Assembly: GCA_963824595.1 (NCBI GenBank)
Contig: CAWGPY010000001.1
Location: 496,001-560,000, forward strand
Source of the DNA: Cybelea sp963824595
GTDB lineage: Bacteria; Vulcanimicrobiota; Vulcanimicrobiia; Vulcanimicrobiales; Vulcanimicrobiaceae
Reading direction: 5' to 3'
DNA length: 64,000 nucleotides
Shown here: piece by piece, positions 53,107 through 61,608 of the stretch
Position numbering within the stretch: the stretch's first letter is position 1
How the letters are laid out: the number at the start of each line of letters is the position of its first letter
The notes under the pieces: model-generated
The model's database searches: none
Seen by the model: the letters and a program-made list of their open reading frames with translations, nothing else
Told to the model about the DNA's origin: nothing
Translations under genes and position numbers: made by a program

Positions 53107-54155
53107 GATCGTCGCTCGAAACCTATCTGCCGCGCGATTGGATCTTTCCGATCGTTCTCGCGATTTTCGTCGCGGTGGTGGTATGGTTCGGACGCCAGAT
53201 CTACGACTTTCTCTTGCCCTCGTCGGCGACCGTGACGCTGCCCTCGTTCGTAGGCCAGACGCTCGGTGACGCAAACGCCGAGGTCGCGCGCCTGAAGCTG
53301 AGCTCCGCGGTGGTGGATCACACCACGAGCGATCGCTACCCGCAGGGCGTCGTCATCATGCAGCGTCCCGAGGCAGGCGCCGCGGTTCGCGAGGGACGCC
53401 AGGTCTCGTTCGTGCTGAGCGACGGCATCGTCGCGCGCCTCATGCCCGACCTGCGCTATCAGTCGCTGCGCGAGGTGCAGCTCGACCTCTCGCAGGCGCA
53501 CCTGCAGCTCGGAAAGATCTCGTATGCGAAGAGCGACGTGATCCCCGAGGGTCACGTGATCTCGCAGAACCCCGCGCCGCTCGTGAACGTGCATCAGGGC
53601 GACGCCGTACAGCTCGTCGTAAGCCGCGGCGGAAAGGCGAGCATCGTGGTTCCCAACTTCGTGGGACTTACGATCGATCAGGCGCGCGCGCTCGCTTCCG
53701 AGGGCGGGATGAAGCTGGGACAGATCGTGTGGACCCCGCTCGGCCGCAACGCCCCGCCGCACGGAATGGTGGCACGGCAGATGCCGCCGCCGAAGGCCAA
53801 GATCGCGTCGTACGATCCGGTCGCGCTGCAGGTGAGCGCGGGCCCGAACGAATCGGGCTACATCCTGCGCCAGGTGCACGTGCTCGTTTCGGTGCCCGCC
53901 AACGAGAACTCGAGCTCGCCGAACCCCGACCAGCTCGACGTGCGGCTCGCACTCACTGACGCAACGGGGCAGTACGATCTCTACCACGCGTTCGCGCAAC
54001 CCGGGCAGAAACTCGACTTTACGGTGACGGCGCTGGGCACGTCGGTGCTCGACATGTACGTCAACGGCGCGCTGGCCGGCGAAACGCGCCTGGGCACCGA
54101 GCCGGCGAAAGTGTACGGCGCCAAGCCATCGTCGTCGCCGTCCCATGATTTCTAG
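53079..54155 (+). CDS. Membrane-anchored PASTA-domain protein without kinase domain
   Basis: A 358-residue protein from GTG 53079. A short cytoplasmic tail (1-21), one membrane helix (about 22-42, WIFPIVLAIFVAVVVWF), three PASTA domains (about 50-115, 116-185, 186-258; e.g. TLPSFVGQTLGDANAEVARLKL and VVPNFVGLTIDQARALASE) and an Ig-like C-terminal domain (about 262-345) are seen. This equals the outer half of PrkC/Stk1 kinases, which sense peptidoglycan fragments, but no kinase is encoded. A CTG at 53103 (CTGA overlapping the yebC stop) is an alternative start giving an 8-residue shorter tail. The neighbours rpe, thiL, rpmB and plsX match the Firmicutes prkC locus. Confidence 0.87.
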   Translation: MRAGGGARLRSSLETYLPRDWIFPIVLAIFVAVVVWFGRQIYDFLLPSSATVTLPSFVGQTLGDANAEVARLKLSSAVVDHTTSDRYPQGVVIMQRPEAGAAVREGRQVSFVLSDGIVARLMPDLRYQSLREVQLDLSQAHLQLGKISYAKSDVIPEGHVISQNPAPLVNVHQGDAVQLVVSRGGKASIVVPNFVGLTIDQARALASEGGMKLGQIVWTPLGRNAPPHGMVARQMPPPKAKIASYDPVALQVSAGPNESGYILRQVHVLVSVPANENSSSPNPDQLDVRLALTDATGQYDLYHAFAQPGQKLDFTVTALGTSVLDMYVNGALAGETRLGTEPAKVYGAKPSSSPSHDF

Positions 54156-54179
54156 AGGCGCCGAGCGAAGGTCGGCCAC

Positions 54180-54833
54180 GTGACCCTGCTCGCTCCGTCG
54201 CTGCTTTCGGCCGATTTTGCGCGCATCGCCGAGCAGATCGCGAGCGTGCAGGAAGGCGGGGCGGACTACCTTCATCTCGACGTCATGGACGGCCGCTTCG
54301 TGCCGAACATCACGTGGGGCCCAAAGATCATCGGCGACTTGCGTAAGCTCTCGCCGCTCGTGTTCGACGCGCACCTGATGATCGTCGAGCCGGAGCGCTA
54401 CGTGGACGATTTCCGCGCCGTCGGCTGCGACCGCATCACGTTTCACCTCGAAGCGACGCCGCTGGCGCAGCGGCTACTCGTGCACGTCCGCGAGCTGGGC
54501 GCGAAGGCCGGCCTGGCGCTCTGCCCGCAGACGCCGGTCGAGATGCTGCAGGACGTGATCGAAGACTGCGACACCGTGCTCGTGATGAGCGTGAACCCCG
54601 GATTCTCGGGACAGAAATTCATCGCGCGCGCGATCGAGAAGGTTCGCGAGGCGCGGGCGATGATCGATCGCCGCAACCCCGCGTGCCTCATCGAAGTGGA
54701 CGGCGGCGTGGGCGCGGAGAACGCGCGAGCGCTCGTCGATGCCGGCGCCGACGTGCTGGTGATGGGCTCGGCGGTCTTCGGCGCGCCCGATCCGGCGGCC
54801 GAGCTGCGCCGCGTGCGCGCGCTCTTGGCGTGA
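54180..54833 (+). CDS. rpe: Ribulose-phosphate 3-epimerase
   Basis: A 217-residue TIM-barrel metal enzyme interconverting ribulose 5-phosphate and xylulose 5-phosphate. Motifs: LLAPSLLSADFARI, YLHLDVMDGRFVPNITWGP, FDAHLMIVEPERY, VLVMSVNPGFSGQKFI and IEVDGGVGAENA. It complements the pentose phosphate operon 18 kb away. GTG start 54180; the stop overlaps the thiL GTG. Confidence 0.96.
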   Translation: MTLLAPSLLSADFARIAEQIASVQEGGADYLHLDVMDGRFVPNITWGPKIIGDLRKLSPLVFDAHLMIVEPERYVDDFRAVGCDRITFHLEATPLAQRLLVHVRELGAKAGLALCPQTPVEMLQDVIEDCDTVLVMSVNPGFSGQKFIARAIEKVREARAMIDRRNPACLIEVDGGVGAENARALVDAGADVLVMGSAVFGAPDPAAELRRVRALLA

Positions 54834-55783
54834 ACGAAGAAGAGATACTCGAGGCGATTCGTCCCTTCACCACGGGCATCGGCGACGACGCCGCGCTCTG
54901 GCAGCCGTCGCGCTCGTGCCGCAGCGCGATCTCGAGCGACATGCTGGTCGAGGGCGTCGACTTCACGCGCCACGCGATGACCCTGGCCGACGCCGGGTGG
55001 CGAGCGATGGCGGCGAACGTGAGCGACCTCGCCGCGATGGGCGCGCGGGCGGTGCTGGCGACGGTCGCCCTCGGTCTGCCTGCGACGATCGTTCTCGACG
55101 ACGTTCTCGATCTCTATCGCGGCCTGTTCGCGTGCGCGCAACGCTGCAAGCTCGCCATCGCCGGCGGGGATCTGTCGCGCGCGGACGCGATCGTCATCGC
55201 CATCACCGTCGTCGGCGAGGTGCGTCCGTCGAACGCGAAGACGCGCGACGGGGGCCGGCCGGGCGACGTGATCGCGGTCACCGGCCCGCTGGGCGCCGCG
55301 CGCGCCGGCCTCGAACTCGCACGCGCGGCGCATCGCGTTCCGGCCGCCGCCGCGGACGAGGCGCTGCGCGCGTTTCGACGCCCGGAGCCGCGCGACGCAG
55401 AAGGACGCTTTTTGGCGGCGAGCCGCCACGTGCGCGCGATGATGGACTGTTCCGACGGGCTGTCGAGCGACCTGGCGAGGCTCGCGGCAGCGAGCAGCTG
55501 CGGGGCGATCGTCAACGGCGTTCCCGTTGCGAACGCCGCGTTAGCGGTGGCCCGTGCGCTGGGCGAGGACCCGCAGCGCTTTGCGCTCGCGGGCGGAGAA
55601 GACTTCGAGTTGATCGCCGCCGTCGCGCCGCGCGCGTACGCGCATCTTGCGGCGCGCTATCGGGCCCGATTCGGGAAGGCGCTGATGCGGGTGGGCGAGT
55701 TACGCGCCGGGACGGGAGTTCTCTGGAACGGAGCGGAGCTCGAACGTTCGGGCTGGGATCACTTCACGCTAGGGGTTCCCTAG
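54830..55783 (+). CDS. thiL: Thiamine-monophosphate kinase
   Basis: A 317-residue PurM-fold kinase making thiamine diphosphate, the cofactor of the transketolase in this window. Motifs: TGIGDDAALW, SSDMLVEGVDF, the ANVSDLAAMGA Mg/ATP block, IAGGDLSRAD, DCSDGLSSDLARLA and LAGGEDFEL. GTG 54830 overlaps the rpe stop (GTGA). The stop TAG shares three bases with the convergent rpmB stop. Confidence 0.94.
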   Translation: MNEEEILEAIRPFTTGIGDDAALWQPSRSCRSAISSDMLVEGVDFTRHAMTLADAGWRAMAANVSDLAAMGARAVLATVALGLPATIVLDDVLDLYRGLFACAQRCKLAIAGGDLSRADAIVIAITVVGEVRPSNAKTRDGGRPGDVIAVTGPLGAARAGLELARAAHRVPAAAADEALRAFRRPEPRDAEGRFLAASRHVRAMMDCSDGLSSDLARLAAASSCGAIVNGVPVANAALAVARALGEDPQRFALAGGEDFELIAAVAPRAYAHLAARYRARFGKALMRVGELRAGTGVLWNGAELERSGWDHFTLGVP

Positions 55784-55971
55784 GCGCGCCGCGTCACCCG
55801 GTTGGAGCGCAGGCACGCCGTGCAGACGCGGGCCGTGCGGTGGACGCCGCGGTCGTCGATGCGGACCGACTGCAAATTCGGAAGCCAGCGACGCTTCGTT
55901 TTATTCATCGCGTGACTGACGTTATTGCCCGCTTTCGGGCCCTTGCCGCAAACCTCGCACCGCTTCGCCAT
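55780..55971 (-). CDS. rpmB: 50S ribosomal protein L28
   Basis: A 63-residue L28. MAKRCEVCGKGPKAGNNVSHA at the start, NKTKRRWLPNLQSVR in the middle. Four cysteines in two pairs (CEVC and CTAC) make it the zinc-binding C+ form. ATG 55971 is the family start; a longer frame reads through promoter DNA. There is no Shine-Dalgarno, and a good promoter ends 9 nt upstream, so the mRNA is probably leaderless. Confidence 0.95.
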   Translation of the reverse strand: MAKRCEVCGKGPKAGNNVSHAMNKTKRRWLPNLQSVRIDDRGVHRTARVCTACLRSNRVTRRA

Positions 55972-55980
55972 AGCTGGGGG

Positions 55981-56010
55981 ATAGTACCACGAGCCCCGAC
56001 CCCCCGGCAA
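55981..56010 (-). promoter_or_regulatory. Candidate rpmB promoter
   Basis: On the minus strand TTGCCG (56010-56005), an 18 bp spacer and TACTAT (55986-55981). Only 9 nt separate the -10 box from the rpmB ATG, placing the start of transcription within about 3 nt of the start codon. Confidence 0.6.
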
Positions 56011-56081
56011 CCCCAAGCATCGAGCCCGAAAAGTTGACGCTAGGCAAGGATTCCGGGGGTGGCCCCCAAAGAGCGACGGCC

Positions 56082-57089
56082 ATGAGCCGCGCGCGCATCG
56101 CTATCGATGCGATGGGAGGGGACCACGCTCCCGACGAGATCGTTGCGGGTGCGCTGCTCGCCGCGGCCGAGTTCGACGCCACCGTCTTGCTGATCGGCGA
56201 CGAGGCACGCGTTCGCCCGCTTCTGCGCGGCCCGGGCGCCGACCGGGTGACCGTCATCCACGCGCCCGAGTCGGTCGCGATGGATCTCGCGCCGTCGGTC
56301 GCCGTGCGGACCTGCGAGCGTACCTCGCTCGGCGTCGCCGTGAACCTGGTCAAGCGGGGCGAGGCCGACGCGGTGATCTCGGCGGGGAACAGCGGCGCGT
56401 TTCTGGCGGTCGCGCTGATCAAGCTGCGCACGATCGAAGGCATCTCGCGTCCGGCCATTGCGACGGTCTGGCCCGCGCTGCACGGGCCCACGGTTCTCCT
56501 CGACTCGGGCGCGAACGTCGACTGCCGGCCCGAGTGGCTCGAACAGTTCGCGATCATGGGTTCGGCCTACGCGACCGCGGTGCTCGGCATCGCGCAGCCC
56601 CGCGTCGGCGTGCTCTCGGTGGGCGAGGAGCGCAGCAAGGGCAACGCGCTCGTGCTCGAGGCCGCGCGCCTGCTGGAGGTTGCGCCGGTGCGGTTCATCG
56701 GCAACGTGGAAGGCGGCGACCTGTTCCACAACATCGCCGACGTCATCGTCGCCGACGGCTTCGTCGGCAACGTCGTGCTCAAGACCGGCGAGGGACTCTT
56801 CGCCGACCTGGCGCACGTGATGCGCGACACGCTGCTGGGCGGGAACCTGTTGACCAAAATCGGGACGGCGATGCTTGCGCCCGCGCTCAAGCGGCTGCGC
56901 AAACGATTCGATTACGAGACCTACGGCGGCGCACCGCTGCTGGGGCTGCGGGGCAACTGCATCGTCACGCACGGTCGAGCGGGACGCAACGCCATCAAAC
57001 ATGCCGTCGGTGCGGCGGTGCAGGAAGTCAACCACGACGTCGTCGGCAAGATTACGGGGCTCATCGCACCGCATCTCGCCGCGACGTAA
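56082..57089 (+). CDS. plsX: Phosphate acyltransferase PlsX
   Basis: A 335-residue enzyme making acyl-phosphate from acyl-ACP for phospholipid synthesis. Motifs: IAIDAMGGDHAP at the N-terminus, ISAGNSGAFLAVALIKLRTIEGI, DSGANVDC, VGEERSKGN, GNVEGGDLF and DGFVGNVVLKTGEG. ATG 56082 fits the family; the upstream TTG (56034) adds unrelated residues. Expected fab genes do not follow; hemW comes next. Confidence 0.95.
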   Translation: MSRARIAIDAMGGDHAPDEIVAGALLAAAEFDATVLLIGDEARVRPLLRGPGADRVTVIHAPESVAMDLAPSVAVRTCERTSLGVAVNLVKRGEADAVISAGNSGAFLAVALIKLRTIEGISRPAIATVWPALHGPTVLLDSGANVDCRPEWLEQFAIMGSAYATAVLGIAQPRVGVLSVGEERSKGNALVLEAARLLEVAPVRFIGNVEGGDLFHNIADVIVADGFVGNVVLKTGEGLFADLAHVMRDTLLGGNLLTKIGTAMLAPALKRLRKRFDYETYGGAPLLGLRGNCIVTHGRAGRNAIKHAVGAAVQEVNHDVVGKITGLIAPHLAAT

Positions 57090-57102
57090 ACGAAGCCGCG
57101 CC

Positions 57103-58221
57103 GTGGCCGGCGTCTACGTCCACCTGCCGTTCTGTCCGTACCTCTGCCCGTACTGCGACTTTGCGAAATGGCCGCTGCGTGCGAGCGCCGCGCGGCGCTA
57201 CTTCGACGCGCTCGCGGCGGAGATCGAGCGCGAGCCGGGGTGTCCGGCCGCCACCATGTACGTCGGCGGAGGAACGCCCAACGCCTACGACCGGTCGGAC
57301 GTCGCCGCGCTGCTCGGGCTGCTGCGCGGGCGCTTCCCCGGCGCCGCCGAGGTCACGATCGAGATCAACCCGGAGCTGGTGCGCGAGGGCGACTTCGCCG
57401 CCTACCGCGATGCCGGCATCACTCGGCTGTCGATCGGCGTGCAGTCGTTCGAGCCGTCCGAGATCCTGACGCTCGGCCGCAGGCACACCGTCGAGCAGGT
57501 CGCCGCGGTGGTCGCCGCGGCGCGCGCTGCGCGATTCGACTCGCTCTCGCTCGATCTCATCTTCGCCGTGCCCGGACAGGCGGCCGAAAGCTGGCGGCGT
57601 ACGCTCGCGTCCGCGATCGCGCTCGACGTGGACCATTGCTCGGCATACGGGCTGACGGTGGAGGACGGGACGCCGTTTGCCGCGTGGCGTGCGCGCGATC
57701 CCGGCGCGTTCTTCGACGACGCGGGCGAAGCCGAGCTCTACGGCATCGCGATCGAGACGCTCGCGGCCGCCGGCTACGAGCAGTACGAGATCAGCAACTT
57801 CGCGCGCCCGGGACATCGCTGCGCGCACAATCTCAACTACTGGGCGAACGGCGAGTACGTCGGTCTCGGCGTCGGCGCCGCGTCGTACCGCGACGGCCTG
57901 CGAAGCGTGCATACGCGCTCCCTTACGGAGTACGTGTTGGCCGCGCGCGCCGGCCGGCCGATCCCCTCGGACGGCGAGCGGCTGGAAGGCCGCAGGCGCG
58001 TGGGGGAGGCGATGATGCTCGCGTTGCGGACCGCGCAGGGGGTTGGGCTGAGCGAGTTCAAAGAACGTTATGGCATCGACGTAATGGAAGATTACGCCCC
58101 TGTCGTTACGCGATTCGCACGAACGGGACTGCTGGAGCGCGTCGGTGATAGCGTGCGATTGACCCGGCGGGGTATCTTTCTTGCCAATGACGTCTGCGGA
58201 GCCTTCGTAACATTCGAGTAA
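57103..58221 (+). CDS. hemW: HemW-like radical SAM protein (heme chaperone / coproporphyrinogen oxidase-like)
   Basis: A 372-residue radical SAM enzyme. The cluster motif CPYLCPYC (Cys11, Cys15, Cys18) follows VYVHLPF; YVGGGTPN, IEINPE, RLSIGVQSF, the DLIFAVPGQ block and QYEISNFARPGHRCAHNLNYW are typical of HemW. It inserts heme into respiratory proteins rather than oxidising coproporphyrinogen; true HemN has a longer N-terminus. GTG 57103 follows plsX by 13 bp. Confidence 0.92.
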   Translation: MAGVYVHLPFCPYLCPYCDFAKWPLRASAARRYFDALAAEIEREPGCPAATMYVGGGTPNAYDRSDVAALLGLLRGRFPGAAEVTIEINPELVREGDFAAYRDAGITRLSIGVQSFEPSEILTLGRRHTVEQVAAVVAAARAARFDSLSLDLIFAVPGQAAESWRRTLASAIALDVDHCSAYGLTVEDGTPFAAWRARDPGAFFDDAGEAELYGIAIETLAAAGYEQYEISNFARPGHRCAHNLNYWANGEYVGLGVGAASYRDGLRSVHTRSLTEYVLAARAGRPIPSDGERLEGRRRVGEAMMLALRTAQGVGLSEFKERYGIDVMEDYAPVVTRFARTGLLERVGDSVRLTRRGIFLANDVCGAFVTFE

Positions 58222-58247
58222 AGCCGGCCAACCTCTCCGAGACCGTC

Positions 58248-59312
58248 TTGCGCGCCGCCTTCATCGTCGTCTTCGGCGTGACGGGCTTTCTGTTGGGCCG
58301 CGAGGCGTACTTCAGCCTGCTGTCGCCGCACTTCGCGAACGAGGCTTTGCAGGTGGCGTTTCTCATCCTGTCGCCGGTCGCAGGCGCGCTGGTCGGCGCG
58401 CTGCTGGCGCCGTTCGCGCAAGCGCTGTTCGAGGTGCAGCTGCGTCAGGCCGAAGGGGCGATGGAGCGGCTGACGCCCGCGGAGATCGCGGGCGGCGCCG
58501 TGGGGCTCGTCGTCGGCCTGCTCGTCGCATTTCTCATCAAGGGCATCGTCTTCGAGCTGATCTCCGACTTCGGCCGCGCGGGCACGTACGTCGCGATCGT
58601 GCTCTACCTGATCGTCGCCATCTTCGCCGCGTATCTCGGCGCGCGCATCGGCGCCAAGATCCGCATCGTTCCCGTGCCCCGCGGCTCCGCGTCCGGCGCC
58701 CAAGGCGTGCCCAAGATCGTCGACACCTCGACGATCGTTGACGGGCGGATCGTCGAGATCGTGGAGAGCGGCTTCCTCGACGGCGCCCTGATCGTGCCGC
58801 GCTTCGTCCTGCGCGAGCTGCAGGCGATCTCCGACTCGGTGGATCCGCTCAAGCGCACCCGCGGGCGCCGCGGCTTCGACGTGCTCAGCCGGTTGCAGGA
58901 GCTGGCGATGCTCGAGATCAGCGAGCGCGACTACAACGATATGGCTCCGGGAAACGTTGACGCGCGGCTCGTGCGCCTGGCGCACGAGCTGGGTGCGAAG
59001 CTCGTGACCAACGACTACAACTTGAACCGCGTCGCGCAAGTCGAGGGCGTGACGGTGCTCAACGTCAACGAGCTGGCGAACGCGGTCAAGCCGGTCGTGC
59101 TTCCGGGCGAGGAGCTGCACGTGGCGGTGCTCCGCGAAGGAAAAGAGTTCCACCAGGGCGTCGGCTATCTCGAGGACGGCACGATGATCGTCGTGGAGCA
59201 CGGGCGGCGTTTGATCGGCGAAGAGACCGACGTGATCGTGACCAGCGTGCTGCAGACGGTCGCCGGGCGAATGATCTTTGCCCGGCCGAAGCGCGAGGGC
59301 GTCGCCTCGTGA
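58248..59312 (+). CDS. PIN/TRAM-domain membrane protein (YacL family)
   Basis: A 354-residue protein with four membrane segments (about 5-17, 34-60, 78-103, 111-134), a PIN nuclease-like domain (about 150-270; VDTSTIVDGRI, PRFVLRELQ, the RRGFDVLSRLQ block, LVTNDYNLNRVA with conserved acids) and a TRAM RNA-binding domain at the C-terminus (PGEELHVAVLREGKE...GVGYLEDGTMIVVE). YacL orthologues precede ispD in Firmicutes, as here. TTG 58248 is the only start near the first helix; the stop overlaps ispD. Confidence 0.88.
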   Translation: MRAAFIVVFGVTGFLLGREAYFSLLSPHFANEALQVAFLILSPVAGALVGALLAPFAQALFEVQLRQAEGAMERLTPAEIAGGAVGLVVGLLVAFLIKGIVFELISDFGRAGTYVAIVLYLIVAIFAAYLGARIGAKIRIVPVPRGSASGAQGVPKIVDTSTIVDGRIVEIVESGFLDGALIVPRFVLRELQAISDSVDPLKRTRGRRGFDVLSRLQELAMLEISERDYNDMAPGNVDARLVRLAHELGAKLVTNDYNLNRVAQVEGVTVLNVNELANAVKPVVLPGEELHVAVLREGKEFHQGVGYLEDGTMIVVEHGRRLIGEETDVIVTSVLQTVAGRMIFARPKREGVAS

Positions 59313-59992
59313 AGTGGGCCGCGGTCGTCGTCGCGGCGGGGCGCGGAACGCGACTGGGCGCCCCGAAGCAGTTTCTCGAGCTCGCCGGGCTGCCGATGGT
59401 CGGATGGTCGATTCAGACCTTCGCCGAGATGCCCGAGATCGAGGAAGTGGTGGTGGCCACGGAGCCGGAGTCGATCGACGCCATGCGCGCGCTCGCCGCT
59501 CGGGTCGCGCCCGAACGGCCGGCGCGGGTCGTCCGCGGCGGCGCGACGCGTCAGGAGAGCGTCTACGAAGGTCTGCGTGCGATATCCGGCGCGTGCGACG
59601 CGGTGCTGGTACACGACGGCGCGCGGCCGTTGGTGCTCGCGGCCGACGTGCGCGCGGGGATGCGCGAGGTGCGCCCGGGCCGGGCGTCGCTGCTGGCGGC
59701 GCCGGTCGTCGATACCATCAAAGCCATCGAACCGGATTCGCGCCGCGTGCGCGCGACGCTCGATCGCACGGCGCTCTGGGCGGCGCAGACGCCTCAGTTC
59801 GCGATGGCGGCCGAACTCTCGGCGGCGCACGAGCGCGCGCGTCGCGAACGGATCGCGACGACCGACGACGCGGCGCTGCTTGAAGCGAGCGGCGTCGAGG
59901 TGATCGCGGTCGCGGCGAGCAGCGAGAACTTCAAGGTGACGCTGCCGGGCGACGTGGAGCGCGCTCGCGCGATTCTCGAGGCGCGCGGCTGA
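59309..59992 (+). CDS. ispD: 2-C-methyl-D-erythritol 4-phosphate cytidylyltransferase
   Basis: A 227-residue enzyme of the MEP pathway. Nucleotide-binding VVVAAGRGTRLGAPKQFLEL, VVRGGATRQESVYEGL, VLVHDGARPLV and TPQFAM are conserved; TTDDAALLE and NFKVTLPGD complete the family pattern. GTG 59309 overlaps the yacL-type stop. ispF follows 2 bp later. Confidence 0.96.
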   Translation: MKWAAVVVAAGRGTRLGAPKQFLELAGLPMVGWSIQTFAEMPEIEEVVVATEPESIDAMRALAARVAPERPARVVRGGATRQESVYEGLRAISGACDAVLVHDGARPLVLAADVRAGMREVRPGRASLLAAPVVDTIKAIEPDSRRVRATLDRTALWAAQTPQFAMAAELSAAHERARRERIATTDDAALLEASGVEVIAVAASSENFKVTLPGDVERARAILEARG

Positions 59993-59994
59993 CG

Positions 59995-60495
59995 ATGCGA
60001 ATCGGCCACGGGTTCGACGCGCACCGCCTCGTCGAGGGTCGTACCCTGGTGCTGGGCGGCGTTCGCGTGCCCTACGAGCGCGGATCGTTGGGCCACTCCG
60101 ACGGCGACGTGCTCGCTCACGCGCTCGCCGACGCGCTGCTCGGGGCGGCGGCGCTCGACGACCTGGGCTCGCGCTTTCCGGCGAACGACGCGCGCTGGAA
60201 GAATGCCGACTCGATGGAGCTGCTGGAGCGGTGCGCCGGGGCCGTACGCGAGGCGGGCTTCGACATCGCCAACGTCGACGCGACGATCGTCGTGGATCGG
60301 CCGAAGCTTTCGCCGCATATCGCGGCGATGCGCGCGAACGTCGCGGCGCGTTTGAGCGTCGGTGTCGACGCGGTGGGGGTCAAGGCAAAGACGAGCGAGG
60401 GCATGGGCTATACCGGCGACGGAAGCGGCGTCGCCGTGTACGCGGTGGCCTTACTCCTCGACCGCGACGAACGCAAAGCTCTCGTCCGCGAGTAA
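59995..60495 (+). CDS. ispF: 2-C-methyl-D-erythritol 2,4-cyclodiphosphate synthase
   Basis: A 166-residue zinc enzyme of the MEP pathway. GHGFDAHRL carries the metal Asp/His, GHSDGDVLAHALADALLGAAALDDLG the central signature, and KAKTSEGMGYTGDGSGVAVYAV the C-terminal one. The last 45 bp overlap the convergent secreted-protein gene. Confidence 0.96.
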   Translation: MRIGHGFDAHRLVEGRTLVLGGVRVPYERGSLGHSDGDVLAHALADALLGAAALDDLGSRFPANDARWKNADSMELLERCAGAVREAGFDIANVDATIVVDRPKLSPHIAAMRANVAARLSVGVDAVGVKAKTSEGMGYTGDGSGVAVYAVALLLDRDERKALVRE

Positions 60496-60840
60496 CCCCG
60501 ACTTCGCATCGTAGGTATTGACGCGGAACGTCGCACGTTTCCGGGGGCACCGCGCCTGCGAAGCGTTGCTGAGGATGTTGAAGGCCGACGTGCCCTCCAC
60601 GACCATCGCCGCGCAACCGCTTGCAAAGTATCCGGCGGAGAAGCGAATCTGGTATTGACCGGGTCCGAGGCGCGAGGCGGTAAAACCGCTTCCGCGCTGC
60701 ACGCTGCCGTCGGGGTTGATCTGGCCGCCGGCCGAACGTGCATTGCCGCCGGCCGGCACGCCGTAACGGACGCCGCTCTGCGCCGAGGCCGCTCCCGCTG
60801 CCGCCACGAGAGCGAGGGCGAGCACGAAGAGACGATTCAT
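60451..60840 (-). CDS. Small secreted protein of unknown function
   Basis: A 129-residue protein with a signal peptide (MNRLFVLALALVAAAGAASAQ) and a strong ribosome site (AAAGGAG). The mature part is beta-rich (FTASRLGPGQYQIRFSAGYF, then CAAMVVEGTSAFNIL, CPRKRATFRVNTYDAKSG) with two cysteines that could pair. No family recognised. It overlaps the 3' end of ispF by 45 bp tail to tail, and is divergent from cysE. Confidence 0.82.
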   Translation of the reverse strand: MNRLFVLALALVAAAGAASAQSGVRYGVPAGGNARSAGGQINPDGSVQRGSGFTASRLGPGQYQIRFSAGYFASGCAAMVVEGTSAFNILSNASQARCPRKRATFRVNTYDAKSGLLADESFAFVAVEE

Positions 60841-60918
60841 GTGGCGCTCCTTTCGTGCGCTTCCTTCGTGGGGCCGCCCCGCAGCCTCTCGTTGACGGCC
60901 TGGGTTAAACTGTTGCAA

Positions 60919-61599
60919 ATGGCCTTCCAGGACGTCCTGGCCGACCTGCGGGCGCCCCTCGAGCGGGATCCCGCGGCGCGAGGCTGGCTCGACGTCGTGC
61001 TCTCGTATCCCGGCTTCCATGCGCTGGTCGCGCACCGGCTGCTGCATCCGCTTGAACGCGCCGGTATTCCGGTTCTGCCCCGCTTCCTCGCCAACGTAGC
61101 GCGCTTTTTTACCGGCGTCGAGATCCATCCCGGAGCGACGATCGGGAAGGGGATCTTCATCGATCACGGCAGCGGGGTGGTCATCGGAGAGACGGCGGAA
61201 ATCGGCGACGGATGCACTATCTACCAGGGCGTTACGCTCGGCGGAACGAGCCTCTCGCACGGCAAGCGTCATCCGACGCTCGGCCGTAACGTGACGGTCG
61301 GCGTCAACTCCAGCGTCCTCGGTGCGATCGTGCTCGGCGACAACGCGAAGGTCGGGGGCGGATCGGTCGTCGTGAAGGACGTGCCCGCGAACGCGACCGT
61401 CGTGGGCGTTCCCGCGCGCGTGGTAGCGCAGGACGGCAAACCCATCCGCGTCGTGACGGACCGCCCGCAGGTGGACATGCCCGACCCGACGACCGACGCG
61501 ATCGTCCGGCTGAAGCGCCGGCTCGAGCTGCTCGAAAAGCGGCTCGCGGAGCTCGAGCAGAGCGAATCCTCCGACGAAGCCTGGAGCTGGGTCATCTAG
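60919..61599 (+). CDS. cysE: Serine O-acetyltransferase
   Basis: A 226-residue left-handed beta-helix acetyltransferase making O-acetylserine for cysteine synthesis. RDPAARGWLDVVLSYPGFHALVAHR, IHPGATIGKGIFIDHGSGVVIGETAEIGD, the YQGVTLGGTSLSHGKRHPTLG block and PARVV are typical of the short (Bacillus-type) CysE. The C-terminus carries an extra coiled-coil-like tail (RLKRRLELLEKRLAELEQ). ATG 60919. It precedes cysS, joining cysteine supply with its charging. Confidence 0.93.
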   Translation: MAFQDVLADLRAPLERDPAARGWLDVVLSYPGFHALVAHRLLHPLERAGIPVLPRFLANVARFFTGVEIHPGATIGKGIFIDHGSGVVIGETAEIGDGCTIYQGVTLGGTSLSHGKRHPTLGRNVTVGVNSSVLGAIVLGDNAKVGGGSVVVKDVPANATVVGVPARVVAQDGKPIRVVTDRPQVDMPDPTTDAIVRLKRRLELLEKRLAELEQSESSDEAWSWVI

Positions 61600-61608
61600 T
61601 TCGCGCCG

